From the NCBI GenBank assembly GCA_041395905.1, contig JAWKZP010000014.1:62001-126000 (forward strand): a stretch of 64,000 bases of DNA, given 5' to 3'. Each line of letters opens with the position of its first letter. The stretch's first letter is position 1. Under the pieces are notes generated by a model. That model was not told the origin of the DNA, ran no database searches, and saw nothing but the letters and a program-made list of their open reading frames with translations. The stretch comes from UBA7803 sp041395905. GTDB lineage: Bacteria > Pseudomonadota > Gammaproteobacteria > Pseudomonadales > Azotimanducaceae. The translations under genes and the position numbers were made by a program. Shown here one piece after another: positions 25,217-33,514 of this stretch.

Positions 25217-26658
25217 GAATTTTCCGGAATGTTGGCGGCGGCCCGCACCGGGACAGGCACCCGGCCGCCGAGCCACCACAGAACCACAGCACCCAGCACG
25301 AAGGTGCCCGCGTAAACGCTGATGATCACCGGCATGCTGTAACTCGGCAGCACAGGCGCCATCAGGGTGAGCACGTGAAAGCCGAGCACCAGGATGGCGA
25401 TGTTGAAGAACGCCAGCTCCCTGGCCACCGACGTGCTCAGGTTCGGATCGAGAATGCGCAGCAGCAGCAGCCCGGTGCCGGTGGAACCGCAGCAGCAGCC
25501 GAACGCGGTGATGGCCCGCTCGACGCCGAGCGCCCCGAGCCGCCGGCCGAAGCCGAAGCACAGCATCCAGGTCGCGAGCGACACCGCGACGCACACCAGG
25601 ACGATAGGCACCAGGTACTGAGCGAGCAGCGCCAGCTGAATGCTCATGATGGTGGCAACCACCATGAGGTCCACCGCGCTGCCGGTGATGCGCCGCTGCG
25701 TCTCGTCGTCGATGAAGCGGCCCCAGCCGAGCCGGTCCATGAGCGCCCGCAGCAGCACGCACACCAGCAGCCCATGGAAGAAGAACAGATCGTGGCTGAA
25801 GATCAGGCCCAGCCCGGCGCCGAACAGGTGCCAGTCGCTGGCGATCGGCTGCATGAGCGTCAGGTACCGGTCGGTCAGCAGGTAGGCAACGCCCAGAATC
25901 CCGAGATGAAACGCCAGGGAATCCACGTTTCCCGCGTGGGTGATCTGACGGCCGGCGCTGACCTGATTGCCGGGGGCGTAAACGCCGCTCAGGAAGTCGG
26001 CATCGATGCGGGCGTCGCGGTTGAAATTGAGGCCCGCGCGGATGGCGTGGCGGGCGATGGGCACGCCCAGGACGAACGCCACGATGAAGCCCACCGAGGC
26101 ATAGATGAGACCGAAGCTCACGGCATGCTCGATGCCCAGACCGTTCTGCCAGATGGATCCCAGGGCCAGCGCCTGACCGGGTCCCTGCGTGAAGCCGTGG
26201 GTGACCAGCATGCCCAGAAAGGGTGACAGGCTGCCGCCCGTGAGCGCGTTGTAGCCGAGCACCACCCCCAGCCCCACCAGCGCCTGCATCACCAGGCTCA
26301 TGACCCAGACCACCGACAGCCACATGCCGCCCGGCACCACCGACTGGCCGCTGCCGCGTTCGCGTCCGGTGAGGCACAGCGACATGAAGCTCAGCGTGAA
26401 GAGATGAAAGGCGAACGCGGTGAAGTCCCCGCTGGCGAAGCCGAAGCTCCAACCCGTGGCGATCAGGCCGAATCCCAGCAGACCGCCGATCAGGCTGGCC
26501 GGAACCAGCGCGGTCTGCAGCAGCACGAAGCGCGCGCGCAGCACCGTCCCCAGCAGCAGCATGCAGCCCATGAAGGCAAACGCGATCACGCCGGGAAAGG
26601 TCGCCGCCACGCGCCTAGTCCAGAACCGTCGAGCCGTTGCCACCAGCCGCCACGGCAC
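25213..26658 (-). CDS. GltS-like sodium:glutamate (dicarboxylate) symporter
   Basis: About 481 residues with about 12 hydrophobic segments in two related halves. The Gly-rich loops THGFTQGPGQALALG and FGCCCGSTGTGLLLLRILDP match the re-entrant loops of the GltS family. It is longer than E. coli GltS (401), mainly in a central loop (about 215-255). The start is uncertain: GTG at 26658 has only a weak ribosome site. Glutamate is the family substrate, but coupling to malic enzyme makes malate or a similar acid possible. Confidence 0.75.
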   Translation of the reverse strand: MPWRLVATARRFWTRRVAATFPGVIAFAFMGCMLLLGTVLRARFVLLQTALVPASLIGGLLGFGLIATGWSFGFASGDFTAFAFHLFTLSFMSLCLTGRERGSGQSVVPGGMWLSVVWVMSLVMQALVGLGVVLGYNALTGGSLSPFLGMLVTHGFTQGPGQALALGSIWQNGLGIEHAVSFGLIYASVGFIVAFVLGVPIARHAIRAGLNFNRDARIDADFLSGVYAPGNQVSAGRQITHAGNVDSLAFHLGILGVAYLLTDRYLTLMQPIASDWHLFGAGLGLIFSHDLFFFHGLLVCVLLRALMDRLGWGRFIDDETQRRITGSAVDLMVVATIMSIQLALLAQYLVPIVLVCVAVSLATWMLCFGFGRRLGALGVERAITAFGCCCGSTGTGLLLLRILDPNLSTSVARELAFFNIAILVLGFHVLTLMAPVLPSYSMPVIISVYAGTFVLGAVVLWWLGGRVPVPVRAAANIPENS

Positions 26659-26676
26659 GGCGGCGCGCTGCCGCCA

Positions 26677-27894
26677 TCAGGACGATCTCACCACCCCACG
26701 CTCGATCATGCCGGCGATCTCGGCACCGGAGAACCCGGCGCCGGCGAGCACGTCGGCCGTGTGTTCCCCGATCTCGGGCGCAGGGCTCCTGGGTCCGACC
26801 TCTGCCGTATGAAAACGCATGGGTATCCGCACGCTCCGGTACCTGCCCCGTTGCGGGTGCTCGATGTCCGGGAACATGCCGATGGCCTCGGCCTGCGGGT
26901 CGCTCGCCACCTCGTCGAGCGTCAGCACGGGCCCCCAGATGAGCCCGGCGCGATCGAAGATCTCGCCCCACTGATCGCGACTCTTCTCGCTCAAGATCGC
27001 ATCGATGGCGTCCACCAGCTCGCGCATGTGCTTGTAACGGCTGCTGGCGTCTGCAAAGCGCGGATCCTGCAGCCAATCCTGCTTGTTCAGCGCATCACAC
27101 AGCTTCTCGAAGCTGTTGGGACCCATCTGATTGAGCACGATCCACTTGTCGTCGCCACAGGGGTAACGATTCGCCATGGGCGCCAGCATTTCGTGGCGTG
27201 CGCGCCGGCGCACCGGAGCACGGTCGACGGCGGTGACGCCGAAATCGCTGGCCTGGGTCCAGATGGCGGTTTCGAACAGGGAGGTTTCCACCACCTGGCC
27301 CTCACCGCTGCGTTCGGCGAGCCGCAGCGCAGCGAGGATGGCGCCGACCATGGCGAGCCCGGTGGTGTGATCACCCTGGGCCGGCCGCGCCATGGGTACC
27401 TCGCCGTGATCGCCCTCGCGCATGGCGTCGTAAATGCCCGAGCGGCCGAAGAACGCGGTCACGTCGTACCCGGGCCGGCGCGCGTCGGGGCCGTCGCTGC
27501 CGTAGCCGGTGAGCGTGGCGTGCACCAGCGCCGGATTGATCTTCAGCAGCGTCTTCGGGTCCAGGCCGAACTTTTCCTGGCGCTGGGGCAGCAGGTTGCA
27601 CATGAACACCTGCGCCTGCTCCACCAGCCGGTGGACAATGCCCGCGCCTTCCGCAGTATCCAGCGCCACGGCGATGGACTCCTTGCCGCGGTTGTCCACG
27701 TCGAAGCCGAAGTCATAGCCCTTGAGCGGGCCATCCACCTTGGCCGGTCGGCCGATGCCCCGCATGGGATCGCCCGTGAGTGGTTCCACCTTTATCACCC
27801 GCGCGCCAAGGTCCGCGAGGATGGCCGCAGCGCTGGGCGCGGCCATGTAATTGTCGATCTCGACGATCGTGATGTCCTGAAGTGGTGATGTCAC
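26677..27894 (-). CDS. class III CoA-transferase (CaiB/BaiF family)
   Basis: 405 residues. It moves CoA between carboxylic acids. The N-terminal VEIDNYMAAPSAAAILADLGARVIKVE is the family signature, and the catalytic Asp is about 175 in AQGDHTTGLA. The C-terminal domain has GPVLTLDEVASDPQ. The GTG start has GGGAGG upstream. It ends 19 bases before the start of the GltS-like gene. The substrate is unknown; family members include formyl-, carnitine- and bile-acid-CoA transferases. Confidence 0.92.
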   Translation of the reverse strand: MTSPLQDITIVEIDNYMAAPSAAAILADLGARVIKVEPLTGDPMRGIGRPAKVDGPLKGYDFGFDVDNRGKESIAVALDTAEGAGIVHRLVEQAQVFMCNLLPQRQEKFGLDPKTLLKINPALVHATLTGYGSDGPDARRPGYDVTAFFGRSGIYDAMREGDHGEVPMARPAQGDHTTGLAMVGAILAALRLAERSGEGQVVETSLFETAIWTQASDFGVTAVDRAPVRRRARHEMLAPMANRYPCGDDKWIVLNQMGPNSFEKLCDALNKQDWLQDPRFADASSRYKHMRELVDAIDAILSEKSRDQWGEIFDRAGLIWGPVLTLDEVASDPQAEAIGMFPDIEHPQRGRYRSVRIPMRFHTAEVGPRSPAPEIGEHTADVLAGAGFSGAEIAGMIERGVVRSS

Positions 27895-27960
27895 GCGTCC
27901 TCCCGGTCTGTTCTCTGCCGCCGGGCCGCAGCCCTGCAGGGCGGTGGAGCATAGTCGAAA

Positions 27961-28917
27961 TCAGCCCGCTCGGACCAGGGTATGCAGCGTGATCTCCGCC
28001 GGGCAGTTGAGCCGCACCTCCACAATGGACGTGCCCGCGCCCCGGGACGTGTAGCCCACCATGTCCTGGTGGCGCCAGGCGCCGCGGGCGATGCGCCGCG
28101 GAACCTGGGCATCGACGATGATCGGCCGCCCACCCGGCAGGCAGACCTGGCCGCCGTGGGTGTGGCCGCACAGCATCAGATCCACGGACGCATGCGCGGC
28201 CTTGCGATACACCTCGGGCGTGTGCGAGAGCAGCAGGATCACCGCGTCCGCGGGCACGCCGTCCAGCGCGCCGTGCAGGTTGTCGACGCCATAGTAGTGA
28301 GCGTCGTCGATGCCGCCGAGATAGATGCTCGCGTCCGTGCCGGCAATGGCGACATGCTCGTTCATCAGCAGCCGGTAGCCCATGCTCTCCAGCGCCGGCA
28401 GCATGGCCAGGCTGTCGTGGTTGCCGAGCACGGCAAAAACGTCGCCCTGCAGCGCCTCGCGCAGCCGCGCCATCTGCCTGAGGGTCGGTGCGGGATCGCC
28501 CGACGTGCGGAACCGGTAGTCGCCGGTGAGCACGCACAGGTCGTAGTCGACGGTGCGCACCGCCTCGATGATGGCGTCGGCGGTCTGCTGGCTCACGTCC
28601 ATGTGCAGATCGGACAAGTGCAGCACCCGATAGCCGTCGAACGACTGCGGCAGGTGGCGCAGCGCGACCCGGTTGCCCGTCACGGCAACCTGCCGGGCGT
28701 TGCGCCGCGCCCGACGGTGCAGCAGCGACACCTGAAAACTGAACTCGATCAGACGATGCAGTGAGTACCAGTTCTCAGGATGCAGCATGCTGCGCCTGCC
28801 CGGGCGCGCCCGGTGCAGCACCTCGGTTTCGTGCTCAGCCTCGATGCCCAGGCGCTGGCGGGCATGCACCGCGCCGACGCGTGCGCTCAGCTGCTCGAGC
28901 AGGTCAGGCCCGATCAC
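27961..28917 (-). CDS. metallophosphoesterase
   Basis: 318 residues. The calcineurin-like metal motifs are all present: SDLHMD (Asp103, His105), LTGDYR (Asp133), LGNHD (Asn166, His167), SHTPE and CGHTHGG. The N-terminal HPENWYS...LIEFSFQVSLLHRRARRN segment replaces the usual membrane anchor of YkuE/YaeI-type enzymes, which hydrolyse UDP-2,3-diacylglucosamine or phospholipids. The GTG start at 28917 lies 4 bases after the amidohydrolase stop codon; a shorter form from an ATG at 28788 is possible but would lose a conserved N-terminal helix. Confidence 0.88.
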   Translation of the reverse strand: MIGPDLLEQLSARVGAVHARQRLGIEAEHETEVLHRARPGRRSMLHPENWYSLHRLIEFSFQVSLLHRRARRNARQVAVTGNRVALRHLPQSFDGYRVLHLSDLHMDVSQQTADAIIEAVRTVDYDLCVLTGDYRFRTSGDPAPTLRQMARLREALQGDVFAVLGNHDSLAMLPALESMGYRLLMNEHVAIAGTDASIYLGGIDDAHYYGVDNLHGALDGVPADAVILLLSHTPEVYRKAAHASVDLMLCGHTHGGQVCLPGGRPIIVDAQVPRRIARGAWRHQDMVGYTSRGAGTSIVEVRLNCPAEITLHTLVRAG

Positions 28918-28921
28918 GATG

Positions 28922-30637
28922 CTAGTCGGCGTCGTACACGATCCGGCCCTGGAACAGCGTCAGGGTGACGGGCACTTCAGAGATCTCCGTCGCCGGCAGC
29001 GCGTACAGATCCCGGGCGAGCACCACCAGATCCGCGGCCTTGCCCGGCTCGATGGTGCCGGTCTGATCTTCCTGGTGCATGAGCTCGGCCGCGTTGCGCG
29101 TGTACGCTGCCAGCATCGTATCGAGGGGCACCGCCTCGTCGGCGTTCAGCACGCCGTCGACGATCCCGTCCGGATCACGACGGGTCACCCCAACCTCGAT
29201 GGCATCCAGCGGGTTCATCGACGACACCGACCAGTCGCTGCCGCCGACGATGATGCCGCCGGCACGGGCGATGGAGCCGATGGGGTACATGCGATCGACC
29301 CGCTCCTGGCCAACCACCGGGAGGTTCACGTCCGTGATGTAGGCGTCGGGGTAGGCCCACACCGCCTGGAAGTTGGCGCGCACGCCCAGCTCGCCGAAGC
29401 GCGCGTAGTCGGCCGGATCCACCAGCTGCAGATGGCAGATGTGGTGCCGGTTGTCATTCGGTCCGTTCACCTGCCGGGCCGCTTCCAGCGCATCGAGACC
29501 CTGGCGCACCGCCGCGTCACCGATGGCGTGCATGTGGATCTGCACCCCCTGAGCGTCCAGCGCGGTGACCGTGGCCACCAGATCGTCCCAGGGCACGTTG
29601 AGCGTGCCCGAGGCGCCGCCGCGGCCGATGTAAGGTTCGAGCAGAGCGGCGGTTTCGCCTTCGAGCACGCCGTCCAGGAACAGCTTGGCCGAATCGGCCC
29701 GCACCAGCGCGCCGCTGCCGCGGCTGCCCGGGTCGATGAGGTCCGGATTGACGTTGTCGGCCATTCCGCGCACGCGGATGCTGGCGACGATGCGCGCGCT
29801 GAGCTCACCGGACGCTTCCAGATCGTGCCACACGGCAAGCTCTTCGGGGCCGACGGACGCATCGATGATCGAGGTGATGCCGAAGCTGTTGGCATGCCGC
29901 AGCGCGGTGCGCGCGCCCTCGAGACGCTGTGCGTGGGTAAGCGGCGGTACCACGGCCTCCACCAGCCCCTGCGCCGATTCGCGCAGCGTGCCCGACGGTG
30001 CACCGTCGCCATCGCGTTCGATCACCCCGTTGCGGGGGTCCGGCGTGTCGGCACTGATTCCGGCGCGCCGCAGAGCCGCCGAGTTGACCCAGCTGCTGTG
30101 GCCGTCCGCAGCGCGCATGAGCACCGGGCGATCGGCATCGATGGCATCGAGCAGGTCCCGGGTCGGGTTGCCCTCGGGCGGAAACGCCGACAGCTCCCAG
30201 CCCTCGCCGATCAGCCACTCGCCGTCGGGATCGGCCGCCGCACAGGCACGGATCGCGTCCAGCAACACCGCCTGCTCGCGAATGCCGCTGAGATCACAGC
30301 CCATGAGCTGCAGTCCGCCGCCGATCGGATGGGCGTGCGCGTCGTGGAAGCCGGGCAGCAGCATCTGGCCCCCGAGGTCCCGCACCGGACCCTCGTACGC
30401 GGCGCTGATATCGGCGCTGCTGCCCACGGCAAGAATCTGCCCGCCGCCGATGGCGACGGCCTCGGCCCGGGGCTGGTCCGGATTCATGGTGTACACGGCC
30501 GCATTGGTGAAAATGAGGTCCGCGCTCTGACGGTCCGGCACCGCCGGTGCAGCGCCCTGCCGATCCGGCACCTCGCATCCTGCCGCCACCAGCGCGCCCA
30601 GCAGCAGAACCCAGCGCGCCAACGAAAACCTGAACAT
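28922..30637 (-). CDS. exported amidohydrolase (YtcJ-like), lipoprotein
   Basis: About 571 residues. The start at 30637 has AGGAAGGA upstream and gives a lipoprotein signal ending LVAAGC (Cys about 18). The metal motif FHDAHAHP and later HMHAIGDAA and GSDWSVSS mark the amidohydrolase_3 (YtcJ) family; the C-terminus (TGTIEPGKAADLVVLARD) is also diagnostic. The substrate is unknown. It is a periplasmic lipoprotein by signal. A cytoplasmic relative is at 48025-49857. It follows the oxidase gene by 45 bases and overlaps functionally with neither polyamine gene in any obvious way. Confidence 0.88.
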   Translation of the reverse strand: MFRFSLARWVLLLGALVAAGCEVPDRQGAAPAVPDRQSADLIFTNAAVYTMNPDQPRAEAVAIGGGQILAVGSSADISAAYEGPVRDLGGQMLLPGFHDAHAHPIGGGLQLMGCDLSGIREQAVLLDAIRACAAADPDGEWLIGEGWELSAFPPEGNPTRDLLDAIDADRPVLMRAADGHSSWVNSAALRRAGISADTPDPRNGVIERDGDGAPSGTLRESAQGLVEAVVPPLTHAQRLEGARTALRHANSFGITSIIDASVGPEELAVWHDLEASGELSARIVASIRVRGMADNVNPDLIDPGSRGSGALVRADSAKLFLDGVLEGETAALLEPYIGRGGASGTLNVPWDDLVATVTALDAQGVQIHMHAIGDAAVRQGLDALEAARQVNGPNDNRHHICHLQLVDPADYARFGELGVRANFQAVWAYPDAYITDVNLPVVGQERVDRMYPIGSIARAGGIIVGGSDWSVSSMNPLDAIEVGVTRRDPDGIVDGVLNADEAVPLDTMLAAYTRNAAELMHQEDQTGTIEPGKAADLVVLARDLYALPATEISEVPVTLTLFQGRIVYDAD

Positions 30638-30681
30638 GTCGTCCTTCCTCATGCAGTCCTCATGCAACAGTCGCTGCTCGA

Positions 30682-31977
30682 TCAGAGCCGATCGAGCAGC
30701 GCATAGTAGAGCATACCCGCCACCAGCGCCGGCCAGCGCAGCAGCCGGCCGCCGGGGAAGCGCACGTGCGGCAGCCGCGCCAGCACGTCGAAACGCTCGG
30801 CCGTGCCGGTGAGCGCCTCGGCGATCAGACGACCGCCCATGTGCCCCATGGCAACGCCGTGCCCGGAATAACCCTGCGCCCAGAACACGTTGTCGCGGCG
30901 CCCGAAGTGAGGCATCCGCTTGAGCGTGATCGCCAGCGTGCCGCCCCAGGCATAGTCGATGGCCACATCGTCGAGCTGCGGATACACCTCGAGCATGTGG
31001 CGGCGTACGAACCGTTTCAGATCGCGCGGGAAGCGCGGGCTGTAGTTCTCGCCGCCGCCGAAGATCAGACGCCGGTCCGGGCTCAGGTGGAAATAGTTCA
31101 CCACGAAGCGCGAATCCACCACCGCCAGATCGTCCCGGTTGATCTCGCGCGCCCGAGACTCTCCCAGCGGCGCGGTGGCCAGCACGAAATTGTTGATGGG
31201 CATCTGGTAGGTGGCGATCTCGGGCGCGAAGCGATCCAGATAGCCGTTGCAGGCGATCACCAGGTAGCGCGCGTCGAGGCGCCCGGCGGCGGTGCGCAGC
31301 TCGATGCCGTCGCCGCTGCGCCGATAGTCGAGCGCCGTCGAGTGCTCGAAGATCTGCACGCCCTGCTCGCGGCACGCCCGTGCGAGGCCAAGCACCAGAT
31401 TCAGCGGATGCACGTGGCCGGCGTTGCTGTCGATGTAGCCACCGTGAAAGCAGTCGACGCCCAGCAGCGCGCGGATCTCCTCGCGATCCACCTTGCGACA
31501 CGCATGGTAGTCGTAGTGCCCGGCCAGGTGGTCTACGTAGTTCCAGTAATCCTGCACGTAGCGGGCCTTGTGCGCCGCGTGCAGCTCACCGTCCTTGAGA
31601 TCGCAGTCGATGCCATGGCGGGCGATGCGCTCGCGAACCAGCGCGTTGGCCGCCAGGGCGATGTCCCAGAGCTGGCGGGCAGTGGCGTCGCCGAGCCAGC
31701 GCTCGAGCTCGCCCTGCTCCTTGCGCTGTCCCATGCCGAGCACGCCGCCGTTGCGGCCGGATGCGCCGGAGCCCGCACGGTACGCCTCGACGACGGCCAC
31801 GCGGTAACCACGCTCGGCCAGCTCCAGGGCGGCGGACAGGCCCGTGTAACCCGCGCCCACCACCGCGACGTCGACGCTCACCCGGTCGGTCAGGGCCGGG
31901 TAGTCGTGCAGGTCGTTGGCCGTGGCGTAATACCAGGATTTCTCGAAGCCGACGGCGGCGTGCATGTCCCGGGACAT
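30682..31977 (-). CDS. FAD-dependent oxidase, PuuB-like (gamma-glutamylputrescine oxidoreductase)
   Basis: About 431 residues of the DAO family. The N-terminal KSWYYATAND, then DVAVVGAGYTGLSAALELAE (FAD Rossmann) and GSGASGRNGGVLGMG match PuuB and related oxidases. Near the C-terminus, WGGTLAITLKRMPHFG and AQGYSGHGVAMGHMGG are also family blocks. PuuB oxidises gamma-glutamylputrescine. The ATG at 31977 has GGAGG seven bases upstream. It follows the SpuC-like gene by about 100 bases. Related enzymes act on other amines or amino acids, but the neighbours favour a polyamine substrate. Confidence 0.8.
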   Translation of the reverse strand: MSRDMHAAVGFEKSWYYATANDLHDYPALTDRVSVDVAVVGAGYTGLSAALELAERGYRVAVVEAYRAGSGASGRNGGVLGMGQRKEQGELERWLGDATARQLWDIALAANALVRERIARHGIDCDLKDGELHAAHKARYVQDYWNYVDHLAGHYDYHACRKVDREEIRALLGVDCFHGGYIDSNAGHVHPLNLVLGLARACREQGVQIFEHSTALDYRRSGDGIELRTAAGRLDARYLVIACNGYLDRFAPEIATYQMPINNFVLATAPLGESRAREINRDDLAVVDSRFVVNYFHLSPDRRLIFGGGENYSPRFPRDLKRFVRRHMLEVYPQLDDVAIDYAWGGTLAITLKRMPHFGRRDNVFWAQGYSGHGVAMGHMGGRLIAEALTGTAERFDVLARLPHVRFPGGRLLRWPALVAGMLYYALLDRL

Positions 31978-32076
31978 GGATGACCTCCGGTTCACTGATG
32001 GCGCGAGAGGTACTGAAGCTCCCGCCGGGTGACCCGATTCACGAGTCACCCGCCCCGTCACTGCCGGGTCGGCCGC

Positions 32077-33447
32077 TCAGGATTTATCCAGCGTTGCCGC
32101 CAGCGCGGCGATGTCCGTCAGGACCCGATCCGCCTTGTCCAGCAGCTCGTCGATCTGCGCCCGGCTGATGATCAACGGCGGCGCGATGATCATGGTGTCG
32201 CCCACGGCGCGCATCACCAGGCCGTGCTCGATGCACAGGTCGCGGCAGCGTTCGCCCATGCTGAGCTCCTTGGGAAAGCGTTCCCGGCCCTGCCTGACCA
32301 GCTCGATGGCACCCATCAGGCCGAGCATGCGCGCTTCGCCGACGATCTGGTGGCGCTGCTCGAGCTCCGCCCAGCCGCGCGAGAAATAGGGTTCGATGTC
32401 GTCACGAACGTGCGCCAGCAGTCCGTCACGCTCTATCACGTCCAGATTGGCGAGCCCCACCGCGCAGGCCACCGGGTGACCGGAGTAGGTGTAGCCGTGG
32501 GCGAACTCGCCGCCGTCGCTCGACAGCACCTCGCTGACCCGCTGGCCCACCAGCACGCCGCCGAGCGGAATGTAGCCGGACGTCACGCCCTTGGCGAAGG
32601 TCAGCAGATCCGGTTCGAAACCGAGGCGCTCGTGGGCGAACCAGTGGCCCAGGCGGCCGAAGCCGGTTATCACCTCGTCGGCGATCAGCAGCACATCGTG
32701 CCGGCGACACACCCGCTGCACCTCACCCCAGTAGCTGGCCGGAGGTATGATCACGCCGCCGGCGCCCTGCACCGGCTCACCGATAAAGGCGGCGACGCGG
32801 TCGGCGCCGAGCGCCTCGATGCGCGCCTCGAGCTGCCGCGCCACCGCTATGCCAAACGCCTCCGGCGTCTCGTTGCTGCCGGAACCGAAATGGTATGGCT
32901 GGTCGACGTGCTCGACGTCCGGAATCGGCAGCCCGCCCTGCTGGTGCATGGCCGCCATGCCGCCGAGGCTGGCCGCACCGATGGTGCTGCCGTGATATGC
33001 GTTGGTGCGCCCTATGATGACGCGCTTCTCCGGACGGCCCATGAGCTGCCAGTAGCGCCGCACCATGCGGATCTGGGTGTCGTTGGCCTCGGAGCCGGAA
33101 CCGGCGAAGAACACGTGCGACAGGCGATTGCCCGTGAGTCCGGCCAGGCGTTCGGCGAGCTCGATTGTCGGCACGGTGGTGCACTGAAAGAAGCTGTTGT
33201 AGTAGGGCAGCGTCTCGAGCTGACGGGTGGCCGCGTCGATCAGCTCGCGGCGCCCGTAGCCGACGTTGACGCACCACAGGCCGGACATGCCGTCGAGCAG
33301 CTTGTTGCCCGCCTGATCCCAGATGTAGACGCCGTCGCCGCGGGCGATGACCCGCGTTCCCTTCCGGCCTAGGGCCTTGAAGTCGGTAAACGGATGAAGG
33401 TGATGTGCGCGGTCGCGGCGCTGAAGCTCGGCAAGCTCAACAGTCAT
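32077..33447 (-). CDS. spuC: class III aminotransferase, SpuC-like (putrescine/polyamine:pyruvate)
   Basis: About 456 residues, the usual size. PLP contacts are visible: GSGSEANDT (117-125), YHGSTIGA, Asp257 in ADEVITGFGRLG and the PLP lysine about 286 in TFAKGVTSGY. The N-terminal HLHPFTDFKALGRKG is typical of the putrescine-pyruvate and omega-amino-acid branch. It would move an amino group from a polyamine or gamma-aminobutyrate to pyruvate in the cytoplasm. The frame is open upstream to 33720, but the ATG at 33447 starts the homologous part. It lies 67 bases downstream of the TonB receptor. Confidence 0.85.
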   Translation of the reverse strand: MTVELAELQRRDRAHHLHPFTDFKALGRKGTRVIARGDGVYIWDQAGNKLLDGMSGLWCVNVGYGRRELIDAATRQLETLPYYNSFFQCTTVPTIELAERLAGLTGNRLSHVFFAGSGSEANDTQIRMVRRYWQLMGRPEKRVIIGRTNAYHGSTIGAASLGGMAAMHQQGGLPIPDVEHVDQPYHFGSGSNETPEAFGIAVARQLEARIEALGADRVAAFIGEPVQGAGGVIIPPASYWGEVQRVCRRHDVLLIADEVITGFGRLGHWFAHERLGFEPDLLTFAKGVTSGYIPLGGVLVGQRVSEVLSSDGGEFAHGYTYSGHPVACAVGLANLDVIERDGLLAHVRDDIEPYFSRGWAELEQRHQIVGEARMLGLMGAIELVRQGRERFPKELSMGERCRDLCIEHGLVMRAVGDTMIIAPPLIISRAQIDELLDKADRVLTDIAALAATLDKS

Positions 33448-33514
33448 AAAACCCTGCAGCAGACAACAGATCCGGGACTGGGCCCGACGGAAAGCCGCCG
33501 GGCCGATGCCTGGG

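Noticed and set aside
25217..26452. Open frame extending malic enzyme upstream to nearly 970 residues
   Set aside because: The added part lies in a second frame of the GltS-like gene and is Arg/Gly-rich with no family features; the ATG at 25216 coincides with the family N-terminus.
30638..31501. Extension of the exported amidohydrolase to 859 residues
   Set aside because: The extra part is a shifted frame of the PuuB-like gene; the start at 30637 has a ribosome site and a lipobox.
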